DNA of 64,000 bases from Thereva unica (lineage: Eukaryota; Arthropoda; Insecta; Diptera; Therevidae), in NCBI GenBank assembly GCA_949987705.1, contig OX465281.1, forward strand, positions 239,527,143-239,591,142, written 5' to 3'. A program made the translations under genes and the position numbers. The notes under the pieces were generated by a model. It saw nothing but the letters and a program-made list of their open reading frames with translations. It did no database searches and was not told the DNA's origin. Positions 59,601 to 63,906 of the stretch are shown here, piece by piece (within the stretch, counting starts at the first letter, position 1; every line of letters starts with the position of its first letter).

Positions 59601-62600
59601 AAGGGAATGAATTCCAAGGAATTAATCACCTTTAAGGAATACTTTTTTTGTAGTAGACAATTGAAGAGCGATATTCCAAAACGTGCTAAGTTCTTATGAT
59701 GTAATTAGTGGGAAATAAAAAAAAACTGAATATCACTTTCACTCTCGCCTAAAGGGCTGTAATATTATTTCCTTTCTCAAAAAACCGATAAAAGAAACTA
59801 TTATTTATAAAAATATAAATAAATTTGCTACATTTTATATGAAAAAAATGGTTTTATTTATGGTGGTACATTTTCATAATGTACTAAGTCAATTACTTAG
59901 TACATTTTGAAATAAAATTTCATAGTAAAATTATGATACTATGGTAAATGTTTTCAGTCCTCAGAAAGTTCAGCCCAGCAAAAGAAAGAATAGTATTTTT
60001 CAAATCTTTATTTTTAATATAAAAAAAACATTAAAAAATTCAATATGAATACTAGCTATTGAAATTGATGGAAAATTCATTTGTATGACCCATTATACAT
60101 CGGAATGAGTATGATTTGTGATAAATGTTTATGTGAATGCATAACTACTACGTCATAGATTGGAAAGCAATACAATATTAAAATTAAACAAAAATTGACT
60201 TAGTACGTTTTGGAATATCGCTCTTCAATTCAATCAGGATTAAAGAAAGCATGGGGTCTCCTTGCGGTGGGTAATCGAAATAATAGTGAGAATGTCAATA
60301 TTTGAAGAAAGCAAACATTTCAAAAGGTTGGTTTTCTTTTTTTTTCTTGTTATGAAAGTGGTTGTTGGTTTAGCATTACATAAATGGAAGGAGAAATGGT
60401 CCCGGTTTTTGTTCGTTCAAAACTGAAATGTGATGAAGATCGATGCAATTTGTCGATTGGGGTTGGTACTAATGTTACACATGGTTTTCAATAAGTAGTT
60501 TTAAGTGATTTTATTTTTCTCGATTTGTGTCGATCACTAACATGTGATCTTGTGGCAAGGGAAAGCGCAACCTTCGCAGCCCTTAGGCTGGTCGTCCACT
60601 GGAAGCGTATTCGAGCGGATTCGCGCTTCGGCTACATGAGCGGCTGCAAGCGGCTCTGAGATACAGGGCTACACGCTACAGGGGTCGTCCACTGCAAGCT
60701 TTTCATGCTGCTCAGTTTCAAGTGAATTTGACATTCAAATTTTGTGATTTGTAAATAGTAGGCTTTGGAGAAAATTATTTCCTGGTTCGAGCGGCTACGC
60801 GCGACCGATCCAAAATAATTTGGATTTGCGCGGCACGCTCGAATACGCCTATAGCCGCCCGCTCAAAGTCGCTTGCAGTGGACGATGTTTGTATGAAATT
60901 CTTTATGTTGGATCTGTCGCGAATAGCCGCGTGTAGCCGCTCATGTAGCCGAAGCGCGTAGTCAGGAGACTTGTGGAGGACTGCACTAGGAGAAATATTC
61001 AGTTAGTGATTGGTTGCGACGTCAACGTGCACTACCCTGTGTTGGGAAGCACCAATACTAATTCTAGGGGCGAATACCTCCTTGATTTCATTACTACCTA
61101 CAATTTACAGGTTATGAACAAGGGGCCCGAATCTACCATTTCTAACGTGACTAGGCAAGAGGTAATTAACTTGACTCTTGCTAGCACATTCCTTAGTTCC
61201 AGATTGCTGAACTGGCAGCCTCAAGTGAGCCATCAATGTCTGATCATAGACATATAAGGTTTAACTTGAGAGCTTCTGCAGTAGACTCGGAAGCATTTAG
61301 GATGACAGAATGGCTGGGAGGCTTATCGTACAGCCCTCAGGTTAGGAGTCAGCCATATTGATAATAATCCCATTACTGAGGCGGAAGGAGATAAGTCAGA
61401 AAACTATTTAATAGGGCTAGGTCTCGGGCAACTGGGACTTCTACAAGAAAGCCCTCACCAATTATATTAAAGATTTGAGAAGATCCAAACGAAGGTTATG
61501 GAAAGCCTTCTGCGAAGAAATAGACAAGCTTCCAGTTTCCACGAGGTTACACAAAGTTCTGTCTAAGGATCACTCTAATGGCACTGTCTCTCTCAAGAGT
61601 CCTGAAGGGATACCATGGAGCTACGTACTCAATTCCTCAAGGTAACTAACCCTGGATTGGCCTTGGAGCCTAACATTGAATCGGAGGTAGTACTTGCCCA
61701 CCGGTCCTACAATAGGAACAAAGGCCTGGCAAACAGGATTTTCACTGCGGGTAAGACGGAGTGGGCCATTGGCACCTTCAATCGCTTCAAGGCTGCTGGA
61801 AAGAAAAAAATTTCTTCCCAGCTCTCCTTCAGAGAGGCTTGGAAGAGATCTTACCAATCCTGCTACCACTATTTTGGGGTAGCTTTGCGCTGGCCCGTAG
61901 TGTTTATCCCTAAATCGGGGAGTAGATCATATAGGAAAATCCTATCGACCCATCCCATGAACGATGGATAAAGTTCTCCCGAAACGTTGGATAAAGTTCT
62001 AGATAGGCATATTATTGAGGATATTACAGCAAACCCACTTCACTGCCTGCGATTTGCATACTGGCTGGGCAGATCTACAGAGACTGCCATTCATGTGCTA
62101 GTGAGAGATATTGAGAAATCCCTCAGGGCCAAGGAAATCTTTCTCTGCGCTTTTGCAGAGGTTGCGTTTGGCAACGTTACCTTCGACGCGATCAATGAAG
62201 TAGCAGTTAAAAAAGCATTCAACTCTCCACTGTGAGATGGATCACATCGCTTCTCAGCAGCAGATTGATAACTGGTGAGATGAATGGTGAATTGATTACG
62301 GTAATGGCTGCTAAAGGCTGTCCTATCACCCCTTTTATGGTCAATCCTGATCGACAAACTTCTTGCCAACCTGAATAGCCGGGGATTTAAAGCACAGGCC
62401 TATGCAGACGATATCGTCATAATGATTAGCGGCCAGCCGGTGACGCCACTTATATGGATTGAACTGAGCTTTATTGAACTGAGGTCGGTGAAGCCGGGAC
62501 ATAAAATATTTTCCTCTTCGCCAAAAGTAACTAGATATTCCACTAAATCTAAAGTTCTTCAAAATTATTGTTTGAAAGGTGCTATGTAAGCGAAAATAAT

Positions 62601-63879
62601 CAAACTAATTAAAAAATGACTCCACTAATTGCTATGAAATTTCAATATTTTAATAATAAAATCAGCATTATTGCTTTAATCAGTTGTCATTTTACCCTGG
62701 CTTCAACTTCCGAACTGGCGCAAGTTTGACCAAATTGGTGAACTGAAATAACCTCAATTCGCATACGATTTCTACGTATTCAACTGAGAATAAAACAAAC
62801 CTTAGTTTGCTGAACTGGACTTATACTGAAGTTAAATGTTAATGCTCGCTGAAAAGAGAGTAGTAATCTGGAATAATGGAATGCCATTCCAGTGAACTTT
62901 TGCATTTGTAACTTCTGGCGAAAAAACAACAACCATTTCAAGCACGAACTGAACATGAACTGGACTTTAGCCGGTGAAGTTACTTATGTGAATTGAACTG
63001 AACATTGTTGAACTGAGGTAGGTGAAGCCGAGGCATTAGTCGGCACTCTAAGGGTATACCGCATCTTGACGACTAGTCAATCTGGGTCCAAAGTTTCACT
63101 GAGGTTGGGTCTTTACCTAGCGGGCGACACATCTCCTTGTTTCGCCTGGTAGTCTGGAACTGCCGGCGTCATAGCCCTTGTCAGCTGGTTAGCCGGATCC
63201 ACCCACCATTTTCAGGACGCGTAAGTCTTCAACGAGTATATCTTCCGCTATCCCCGACGGTTGCCTTTGATTTCATATAACATCAAGAGTTCAAACTAGA
63301 GGTTCACTGCCACTGCCATAGGTAATACACCTAGGCTCGATAATAATGTTAAGATGTCAAATAAATAAGGTGTTTTCGAGTTCTTTAAGTAGCTCAGTGA
63401 TGAAAACTTCATTCGAAGACTTCGATGATTAATCCCATTCGATAAATTCAGTCTTAGTGGGTTTATTTAAATTTATTTAAAATGACGTGAAGGCAATTTT
63501 ACTGCGTACATTTATCGTGTCTATGAACAGCAAAAAGCCCATAAATATCGTTGAGTGTTGCTACAAAACGATGTGCTCGAAAGCGTTCTTCCACTGTGTA
63601 CATTTTATGTTCTATTTACAAAAATTTGTACTTTTTATAGTCTGTAAAGTCTGCTCCTTTCACGCACAATTTCCCCCAAAGGGAAAAATCTCATCTGACT
63701 GTGTTTAAACAAGCAAGTGAAAGTCCAGTCTTTCATATCCAAAAAGACTTACTTCAAGTAAACATAAAAAAACACTTAAAACACCTGAAAAATAAAAAAA
63801 ATTGAATAAAATGAATAAAACTCACCTGTCTATTCCGTTCGTCCGTAATCCGGGAAATTTGAATTTTCTTTCTACCCAT
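28306..63879 (-). CDS. Mef2: Myocyte enhancer factor 2 (MADS-box transcription factor), whole coding span
   Basis: Eight coding exons on the minus strand join to 1416 nt: 63826-63879, 58830-59033, 53222-53522, 53063-53161, 43116-43249, 42555-42745, 35612-35910 and 28306-28439. They give 471 aa plus TAG. Every junction has GT/AG and keeps the frame (phases 0,0,1,1,0,2,1). Residues 1-57 are the MADS box and about 58-86 the MEF2 domain, near identical to animal MEF2. The rest carries insect-type blocks ([39 protein letters not shown]) and ends in [12 protein letters not shown]. Family knowledge: nuclear dimer binding YTAWWWWTAR sites, with a master role in muscle differentiation. Drosophila Mef2 is slightly longer (about 500 aa), mainly through low-complexity stretches missing here. 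Alternative exons cannot be judged from sequence alone. Introns range from 60 nt to 9.8 kb, most of it transposons. Confidence 0.96.
28956..29681 (-). pseudogene. Helitron remnant with helicase domain, copy B
   Basis: The minus strand ends …GGTTCCAGCTAGT at 28956 followed by T, with an imperfect GC-rich hairpin (GGTGCGG…CGAACC) just upstream: a canonical Helitron 3' end. At 29680-29560 it reads [20 protein letters not shown] then [17 protein letters not shown], the Walker B (DEC) region of Helitron helicases. About 29555-29440 is a frameshifted version of the LLAGDFRQTLPVIP and NMR region. It stops abruptly at 29682 against a LINE fragment. Lies in Mef2 intron 7. Confidence 0.8.
29682..30960 (-). 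pseudogene. Non-LTR reverse transcriptase remnant (L1/RTE-like)
   Basis: Minus frames: [20 protein letters not shown] then [20 protein letters not shown] (30905-30760), then [20 protein letters not shown] and [13 protein letters not shown] (30500-30390). Middle blocks are deleted and frames broken. Its 3' end (29682-29800) is about 85% identical to the insertion at 36581-36734, which shows the family's true (AAG)n tail. That tail is missing here, replaced by the Helitron. Confidence 0.75.
31000..31310 (-). pseudogene. RTE-like RT fragment (post-catalytic region)
   Basis: [20 protein letters not shown] then [20 protein letters not shown] resembles the NxxKTKYM…IGxYxFExVxxFKYLGxxI segment of RTE-type RTs. 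Beyond about 31120 the frame decays. Intron 7 of Mef2. Confidence 0.65.
31311..32606. other. Unassigned intronic sequence (Mef2 intron 7)
   Basis: AT-rich intron, with no recognisable element except CAACAACA-type simple sequence near 31925-31950 and 25846-25858. Confidence 0.4.
32610..32710. mobile_element. 101-bp MITE with TAA target duplication (PIF/Harbinger-like)
   Basis: 18-bp TIRs AGAGCCAAATACACGAGC and AGAGCCAAATTCACGAGC (one mismatch) flanked by TAA at 32607-32609 and 32711-32713. A 3-bp TWA/TAA duplication is typical of PIF/Harbinger elements. The interior continues as imperfect inverted sequence (CGCTAC…GTAGCG). Confidence 0.8.
32849..33235 (+). pseudogene. RTE-like RT C-terminus
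   Basis: The plus frame 32980-33215 reads [40 protein letters not shown] and [20 protein letters not shown]. This is the RLRWxGHVxRM…GxRxxGRPxxRWxDxVxxDL…NW signature at the end of RTE-type ORFs. Upstream, [12 protein letters not shown] (32920-32955) matches MxRKILRxIFGP with a frame break. Intron 7. Confidence 0.8.
33384..33990 (-). pseudogene. LOA/R1-like RT C-terminal fragment
   Basis: The minus frame 33640-33440 reads [20 protein letters not shown] then [20 protein letters not shown], matching [33 protein letters not shown] of LOA/R1-type RTs, followed by [10 protein letters not shown] diverged upstream part extends to about 33990. Opposite strand to the LOA-like pieces elsewhere in the window. 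Confidence 0.75.
33991..35611. other. Unassigned intronic sequence (Mef2 intron 7)
   Basis: AT-rich intron with no recognisable repeats. The stretch nearest exon 7 may hold splicing or enhancer elements, but none is identifiable. Confidence 0.4.
35612..35910 (-). CDS. Mef2: Mef2 coding exon 7 (activation region, phospho-sumoyl switch)
   Basis: 299 nt, completing codon 328 and encoding residues 329-427. It begins [19 protein letters not shown] and contains [21 protein letters not shown] at residues 351-358 fits the phosphorylation-dependent sumoylation motif (psi-K-x-E-x-x-S-P) known in vertebrate MEF2 proteins (Lys352, Ser357). The rest is Ser/Thr/Asn/His rich and ends [11 protein letters not shown], like Drosophila RPSSTGHITPTPG. 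Acceptor TTTTAG|T, donor CCAG|GTTAGT. Confidence 0.95.
36150..37523 (+). pseudogene. RTE-like non-LTR element, interrupted and deleted
   Basis: Plus strand in Mef2 intron 6: KKGD (36210), [20 protein letters not shown] then [14 protein letters not shown] (36265-36365), a deleted middle, [13 protein letters not shown] (36541-36580). After a 154-bp insertion come [72 protein letters not shown] and [14 protein letters not shown]. All are ordered RTE RT motifs. Stops near 37167 and 37245 and an internal deletion of about 80 codons mark it dead. The ORF ends about 37507 and its 3'UTR merges with repeat R. Confidence 0.85.
36581..36734 (-). mobile_element. 5'-truncated LINE inserted in the RTE YADD box (10-bp TSD)
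   Basis: The insertion is bounded by the 10-bp direct repeat TGCCGACGAT at 36571-36580 and 36735-36744. On the minus strand it ends in an (AAG)n tail (CTTCTTCTTC on plus at 36581). Its body (36622-36734) is about 85% identical to 29682-29795, the 3' end of the LINE remnant in intron 7. It is a classic target-primed insertion: 5'-truncated, simple-repeat tail, target duplication. The duplicated bases encode the Ala-Asp-Asp of the host element's RT. Confidence 0.9.
37524..37608 (+). repeat. Repeat R, copy 1 (RTE 3' end or RTE-linked SINE)
   Basis: Shares AGTTTATTCCGTCT, GGGAAGTTGATCGTGTG, CACATCCCA and CTAGTTT with 50866-50952 (same strand) and 46752-46812 (opposite strand). Here it follows the RTE stop directly, which suggests it is the RTE 3'UTR. 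The solo copies would then be 5'-truncated RTEs or a SINE using that tail. Confidence 0.6.
37609..38577. other. Unassigned intronic sequence (Mef2 intron 6)
   Basis: Contains a short direct repeat, AAATGTAAAGG(G/A)CACGTCCT, twice at about 38214 and 38246. No other recognisable structure. Confidence 0.4.
38580..39547. mobile_element. TA-flanked TIR element, 968 bp, non-autonomous
   Basis: Ends TATGGGCAAAAACGCGGAAA and inverted TATGGGCAAAAACGCGAAAA extend to about 32 bp with 29 matches (…AAGGCATAT). TA lies at 38578-38579 and 39548-39549. The interior has no transposase but carries the 15-bp word GTCCCCTCCGTGGCA three times (38761, 39300, 39315) and GTCCCCACCGTGGCA once (39148). The overlapping open frames on both strands are terminal-repeat artefacts. 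Confidence 0.8.
39554..39720 (+). repeat. Insect-type dispersed repeat (ACCGACTTCAAAAA type)
   Basis: AACCGACTTCAAAAAAAGAG followed by GAGGTTACTCAATTCGAC resembles a dispersed sequence common in insect genomes (recalled, usually an element's untranslated end). Boundaries are uncertain. It lies between the TIR element and the RTE 3' end. Confidence 0.45.
39721..41480 (-). pseudogene. RTE-like non-LTR element split by a hAT element
   Basis: Minus strand, Mef2 intron 6. From the 5' side: [10 protein letters not shown], then [17 protein letters not shown] (41300-41208, the RQGDxLSPxLFNLALE box). After the hAT insertion: AVIRENVNS then [11 protein letters not shown] (about 40350-40240), a partial [19 protein letters not shown] region, and [40 protein letters not shown] and [19 protein letters not shown] (40010-39785). 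Frameshifts and stops throughout. Order and spacing match RTE-type RT once the 848-bp insert is set aside. Confidence 0.8.
40360..41207. mobile_element. Non-autonomous hAT-like transposon, 848 bp
   Basis: Inverted ends TAGGGATACGGAAT and TAAGGGTACGGAAT (2 mismatches in 14) are flanked by the exact 8-bp duplication CTTCCAAG at 40352-40359 and 41208-41215, the hAT target-site size. The insertion lies inside the RT reading frame of an RTE-like element. No hAT transposase motifs were recognised in the interior. Many GAGTA/TACTC words recur in the subterminal regions (near 40400-40450 and 41105-41170), possible transposase-binding repeats. Confidence 0.85.
41481..42554. other. Unassigned intronic sequence (Mef2 intron 6)
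   Basis: A GTAGTAGTAGTAG microsatellite at about 41947 and a repeated CATTCATATGTATCT (41828 and 41848). No transposon recognised. Confidence 0.4.
42555..42745 (-). CDS. Mef2: Mef2 coding exon 6 (with tandem CAG acceptors)
   Basis: 191 nt, residues 265-327 plus two bases of codon 328. It starts with [19 protein letters not shown] and ends [13 protein letters not shown] before CAG|GTAATA. The acceptor is followed by three more CAG triplets (42745-42737), so several in-frame NAG acceptors are available and the Gln count may vary between transcripts. I chose the first one; the alternatives shorten the protein by 1-3 Gln only. Confidence 0.94.
42909..42948. repeat. Hairpin within Mef2 intron 5
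   Basis: GTGGATGTAA pairs perfectly with TTACATCCAC. The inner CCCTT/AAGGG continues the stem after a wobble and one mismatch, leaving a 6-base loop TAACAG. It lies in a 370-bp intron (42746-43115), where a transposon of normal size is absent. It could be a regulatory RNA hairpin or the stub of a palindromic MITE. Confidence 0.6.
43116..43249 (-). CDS. Mef2: Mef2 coding exon 5
   Basis: 134 nt, completing codon 220 and encoding residues 221-264: [20 protein letters not shown] followed by [19 protein letters not shown] and ITYGD. The acceptor is TTTTAG|CC and the donor GAC|GTAAGT. The [22 protein letters not shown] block is a recognisable insect Mef2 signature. Confidence 0.95.
43250..44369. 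other. Unassigned intronic sequence (Mef2 intron 4)
   Basis: No recognisable element. Confidence 0.4.
44375..44582. repeat. Inverted-repeat element, about 210 bp
   Basis: CAGAGTGATTTTTGAGTGC (44385 on) is inverted at the right end (GCACCCAAAAATCACTCTG, 44564-44582), with about 17 of 19 matching. Flanking 8-bp words do not match, so the family is undetermined. AACTGGGGTTCTAGGCC (44465) is a diverged direct repeat of AATTGGGGTTTCAGCCC at 44344. Confidence 0.55.
44583..45381. other. Unassigned intronic sequence (Mef2 intron 4)
   Basis: Frames near 44867-45311 lack domains. No element recognised. Confidence 0.4.
45382..45530 (-). repeat. Dispersed repeat family Y, copy 2
   Basis: Reverse-complement relative of 24480-24620 at about 75% similarity. 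Shared order of GTTCCAATT, GTATCTGGGGGTTTTTAAGG and AACGAATTTATGATC. No function recognised. Confidence 0.6.
45531..46751. other. Unassigned intronic sequence (Mef2 intron 4)
   Basis: AT-rich, with no recognisable element. Confidence 0.4.
46752..46812 (-). repeat. Repeat R, copy 2
   Basis: The minus strand reads ATACTGGGAAGTTGATCGTG, then TGGACCGAAAGGGTCGAACC and CACATCCCAACTAGTT, nearly identical to 50893-50950. GGTCGAACC resembles a tRNA B box, but no A box was seen. Confidence 0.65.
46925..47816 (+). repeat. Tandem array, exact 146-bp period, left arm
   Basis: Equivalent points (C(G/A)(G/A)CACCTCAA) occur at 46999, 47145, 47291, 47437 and 47583: four full units of exactly 146 bp plus a partial. 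Units alternate in subtype: 1 and 3 carry GTCGCTAATACGC and CCGAATATTATAAAAAT, units 2 and 4 carry GGTTAATAC and CCGAATTTCATAAAAAT, so the higher-order period is 292 bp. A CA microsatellite (47661-47690) and the palindromic AACTTCCTATACTGGGAAGTT follow. A partner in inverse orientation is at 49505-50225. Confidence 0.85.
47817..48034. other. AT-rich spacer between array arm and MITE
   Basis: No recognisable feature. Confidence 0.4.
48039..48752. mobile_element. piggyBac-like MITE with TTAA target duplication, 714 bp
   Basis: Perfect TIRs of at least 21 bp, GGGGTTAGGCCACTGTAGAA(A), are flanked by TTAA at 48035-48038 and 48753-48756. TTAA is the piggyBac target. Outside this, GGC/GCC extend the palindrome by 3 bp. 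The interior has no recognised transposase; the frame at 48295-48489 has no motifs. Confidence 0.8.
49017..49500 (+). repeat. tRNA-derived SINE
   Basis: The head 49025-49105 has an A-box-like GGTAGCCAAGGGAG, an anticodon-arm-like TCTGC…GCAGA and a B-box-like GGGGTCGAATCTTG within CCGGG…CCCGG. This is followed by a pyrimidine-rich (CTTT)n stretch and an unrelated body. tRNA-like folding is imperfect (oversized T loop), so it is not a functional tRNA. The 3' limit is approximate. Confidence 0.65.
49505..50225 (-). repeat. Tandem array, exact 146-bp period, right (inverted) arm
   Basis: Reverse-complement homologue of 46925-47816. The palindromic AACTTCCCAGTATAGGAAGTT and a TG microsatellite (49623-49637) come first, then units whose TT(C/T)GAA points lie at 49710, 49856 and 50002, exactly 146 bp apart, with the same alternating subtypes. 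A degenerate fourth unit runs to about 50225. Both arms point their palindromic ends at each other across 1.69 kb. Confidence 0.85.
50226..50865. other. Unassigned intronic sequence (Mef2 intron 4)
   Basis: The frame 50266-50550 (94 aa) shows no recognisable motif. No element identified. Confidence 0.4.
50866..50952 (+). repeat. Repeat R, copy 3
   Basis: AGTCAGTTTATTCCATCTTC, GGGAAGTTAATCGTGTGG and CACATCCCAACTAGTTT match 37524-37608 and, inverted, 46752-46812. The words ATACTGGGAAGTTAAT are also the terminal words of the 146-bp arrays (47797-47812), which links the two repeats. Confidence 0.65.
51320..52400 (+). pseudogene. LOA-like non-LTR fragment (RT end, RNase H, tail)
   Basis: In shifting plus frames: [15 protein letters not shown] (51341-51390), [20 protein letters not shown] (about 51705-51760, RNase H start), [20 protein letters not shown] then [20 protein letters not shown] (51942-52060, RNase H end) and [16 protein letters not shown] (52230-52280, the C-terminal Cys-rich segment of LOA-type ORFs). 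Many stops. Mef2 intron 4, same strand as the 1-5250 and 60961 copies. Confidence 0.7.
52401..53062. other. Unassigned intronic sequence next to Mef2 exon 4
   Basis: AT-rich, with no recognisable repeats. The splice donor of exon 4 is at 53062. Confidence 0.4.
53063..53161 (-). CDS. Mef2: Mef2 coding exon 4
   Basis: 99 nt, beginning and ending inside codons (187 and 220), after TTTTAG at 53163 and before GTGGGC. It encodes [20 protein letters not shown] and a Gly/Ser/Pro run ([12 protein letters not shown]). It is separated from exon 3 by only 60 nt (53162-53221), the one minimal intron in a gene of very large introns. Confidence 0.94.
53222..53522 (-). CDS. Mef2: Mef2 coding exon 3
   Basis: 301 nt, residues 87-186 plus the first base of codon 187. 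It begins [20 protein letters not shown] after TTGCAG and ends SSSETDS|G at GTAAATT. The GVMSPxSP and [18 protein letters not shown] blocks match insect Mef2, where the early Ser-Pro sites are regulatory phosphorylation candidates (inference). The downstream [13 protein letters not shown] block is also conserved in flies. Confidence 0.96.
53523..55041. other. Unassigned AT-rich part of Mef2 intron 2
   Basis: No recognisable element. The frame overlapping exon 3 on the plus strand (53379-53648) is antisense shadow. Confidence 0.45.
55042..56156 (+). pseudogene. Helitron remnant (Rep/Helitron-like N-terminal region)
   Basis: The plus strand reads [20 protein letters not shown] (55290-55355), [14 protein letters not shown] (55570-55615), [20 protein letters not shown] (55642-55705) and [20 protein letters not shown] (55976-56035). 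These parallel Helitron replicase/helicase segments (…DALQYPLLFPRGEDGY…; QLLxLxExDxHWxxxL). It ends GGTCAGCTAGT at 56156, a Helitron-type CTAGT terminus, with a short GACAG/CTGTC stem before it. Internally deleted and frameshifted. Confidence 0.65.
56157..56657. other. Unassigned intronic sequence (Mef2 intron 2)
   Basis: Recurrent GTGTAAA/TTTACACTT words around 56300-56590 suggest a degenerate inverted-repeat element, but ends could not be placed. Confidence 0.4.
56658..58100 (-). pseudogene. Decayed CR1-like ORF1, interrupted by a MITE
   Basis: Minus frames: [27 protein letters not shown] [10 protein letters not shown] and [20 protein letters not shown] (57040-56790) match ORF1 of the 516-4446 element (FISRFSPET…DPTFWPPGAFSKCFVPR). 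Upstream parts [20 protein letters not shown] (57684-57620) and a coiled-looking segment [20 protein letters not shown] (57870-57800) complete the N-half. A 333-bp MITE sits at 57149-57481. A VDGPxVAEV block occurs on both sides of it. Mef2 intron 2. Confidence 0.75.
57149..57481. mobile_element. TA-flanked MITE, 333 bp, in the ORF1 remnant
   Basis: Perfect 24-bp TIRs starting ATGCTGTAAACATACTAAGG, flanked by TA at 57147-57148 and 57482-57483. The interior is unusually GC-rich for this window (CGACGACGAGGTCGCCGAGC). The element separates two copies of a VDGPxVAEV-coding stretch of the host ORF1. Confidence 0.8.
58188..58380. mobile_element. MITE with 45-bp inverted arms, 193 bp
   Basis: Arms ATTCAC(T/C)ATGGTAGCTACC, GTCGAACCAGAAGT and AATCTAC are inverted at the two ends (58188-58233 and 58336-58380), with about 4 mismatches. 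GGTAGCTACC within each arm is itself palindromic. Target duplication unclear. Lies 450 bp from Mef2 exon 2. Confidence 0.75.
58381..58829. other. Intronic sequence adjoining Mef2 exon 2
   Basis: AT-rich. No recognisable element; the exon 2 donor is at 58829. Confidence 0.4.
58830..59033 (-). CDS. Mef2: Mef2 coding exon 2 (MADS box and MEF2 domain)
   Basis: 204 nt, residues 19-86, from [20 protein letters not shown] to [10 protein letters not shown]. The acceptor is TTTTCAG|GTG and the donor GAG|GTACAT, phase 0 at both ends. This exon holds the helix 1/beta-sheet dimerisation part of the MADS box ([10 protein letters not shown]) and the MEF2-specific extension ([16 protein letters not shown]). 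It is the most conserved part of the gene. The open frame continues beyond both splice sites, but those residues resemble no MEF2 and are intronic. Confidence 0.97.
59034..59658. other. Start of Mef2 intron 1 side next to exon 2
   Basis: Polypyrimidine acceptor tract next to exon 2, then AT-rich sequence without recognisable elements. Confidence 0.4.
59659..60230. mobile_element. TIR element, 572 bp, non-autonomous
   Basis: Ends AATTGAAGAGCGATATTCCA, extending AAACGT(G/A)CTAAGT, are inverted at 60196-60230 with about 32 matching bases. Internal ACTTAGTACATTTTG-like words repeat the TIR edge (59903, 60190). Flanks do not give an unambiguous target duplication. No coding capacity. Confidence 0.75.
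60231..60583. other. Unassigned intronic sequence (Mef2 intron 1)
   Basis: No recognisable feature. Confidence 0.4.
60584..60960. mobile_element. Foldback/MITE element truncated at its right end
   Basis: The left end GGCTGGTCGTCCACTG with GCGCTTCGGCTACATGAGCG (60622-60641) is inverted near the right end (…GCCGCTCATGTAGCCGAAGCGC to 60958). GTCGTCCACTGCAAGC and its inverse GCTTGCAGTGGACGA also occur inside. The expected last 35 bp of the right arm are missing: the arm stops where the LOA-like element starts at 60961. Confidence 0.7.
60961..62560 (+). pseudogene. LOA-like non-LTR remnant (endonuclease and RT)
   Basis: Plus strand, Mef2 intron 1: [39 protein letters not shown] and [14 protein letters not shown] (60998-61195) are the endonuclease GCDxNAHHxxWGS…RGExLxEFL…REEVLDxTL motifs. 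Then [56 protein letters not shown] and [20 protein letters not shown] followed by [10 protein letters not shown] (62322-62420). At least four frame breaks. The region after 62450 diverges into GAACTGA-rich sequence. Confidence 0.8.
62561..63104. other. GAACTG-rich insertion between direct repeats
   Basis: TTGAACTGAGGT(C/A)GGTGAAGCCG occurs at 62477 and 63009, bracketing about 530 bp in which GAACTGG/GAACTGAA words recur. The structure resembles an insertion with a long target duplication or a decayed tandem repeat. Nothing coding is visible. Confidence 0.45.
63105..63275 (+). repeat. Dispersed repeat family X, copy 2
   Basis: Homologous to 13985-14160 over about 170 bp on the same strand (CCTGGTAGTCTG, TGGTTAGCCGGATCCAC, CCCCGACGGTTG). 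It lies downstream of the LOA-like remnant. Identity is roughly 65-70% by eye. Confidence 0.6.
63276..63825. other. Intronic sequence adjoining Mef2 exon 1
   Basis: AT-rich. The frame 63487-63708 shows no motif. The exon 1 donor is at 63825. Confidence 0.4.
63826..63879 (-). CDS. Mef2: Mef2 coding exon 1 (start codon, N-terminal MADS box)
   Basis: Encodes residues 1-18, [18 protein letters not shown], the DNA-contacting N-terminal arm and start of helix 1 of the MADS box. The ATG at 63879-63877 sits in a strong Kozak-like context (GCGGCCATGG). The donor follows directly as CAG|GTGAGT at 63825. Family members place the first coding intron at this same Q|V position, which supports both the start and the splice site. 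Position 7 onward differs from Drosophila only conservatively (ISRIT for ITRIT). Confidence 0.97.
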
Positions 63880-63906
63880 GGCCGCAATCTTGGCTACTTT
63901 TAAATT
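63880..63906 (-). other. Mef2: Candidate Mef2 5'UTR part of the ATG exon
   Basis: Read on the minus strand, a pyrimidine-rich tract ends in GTGTTAG at 63913-63907, a plausible splice acceptor. It would leave a 27-nt untranslated leader before the ATG. Upstream sequence to the window edge (63907-64000) would then be intron. No promoter motif is visible. Transcript data would be needed to separate this from a longer 5'UTR. Confidence 0.45.

Noticed and set aside
60973..61257. Independent 94-aa gene
   Set aside because: It is the endonuclease part of the LOA-like retrotransposon remnant.
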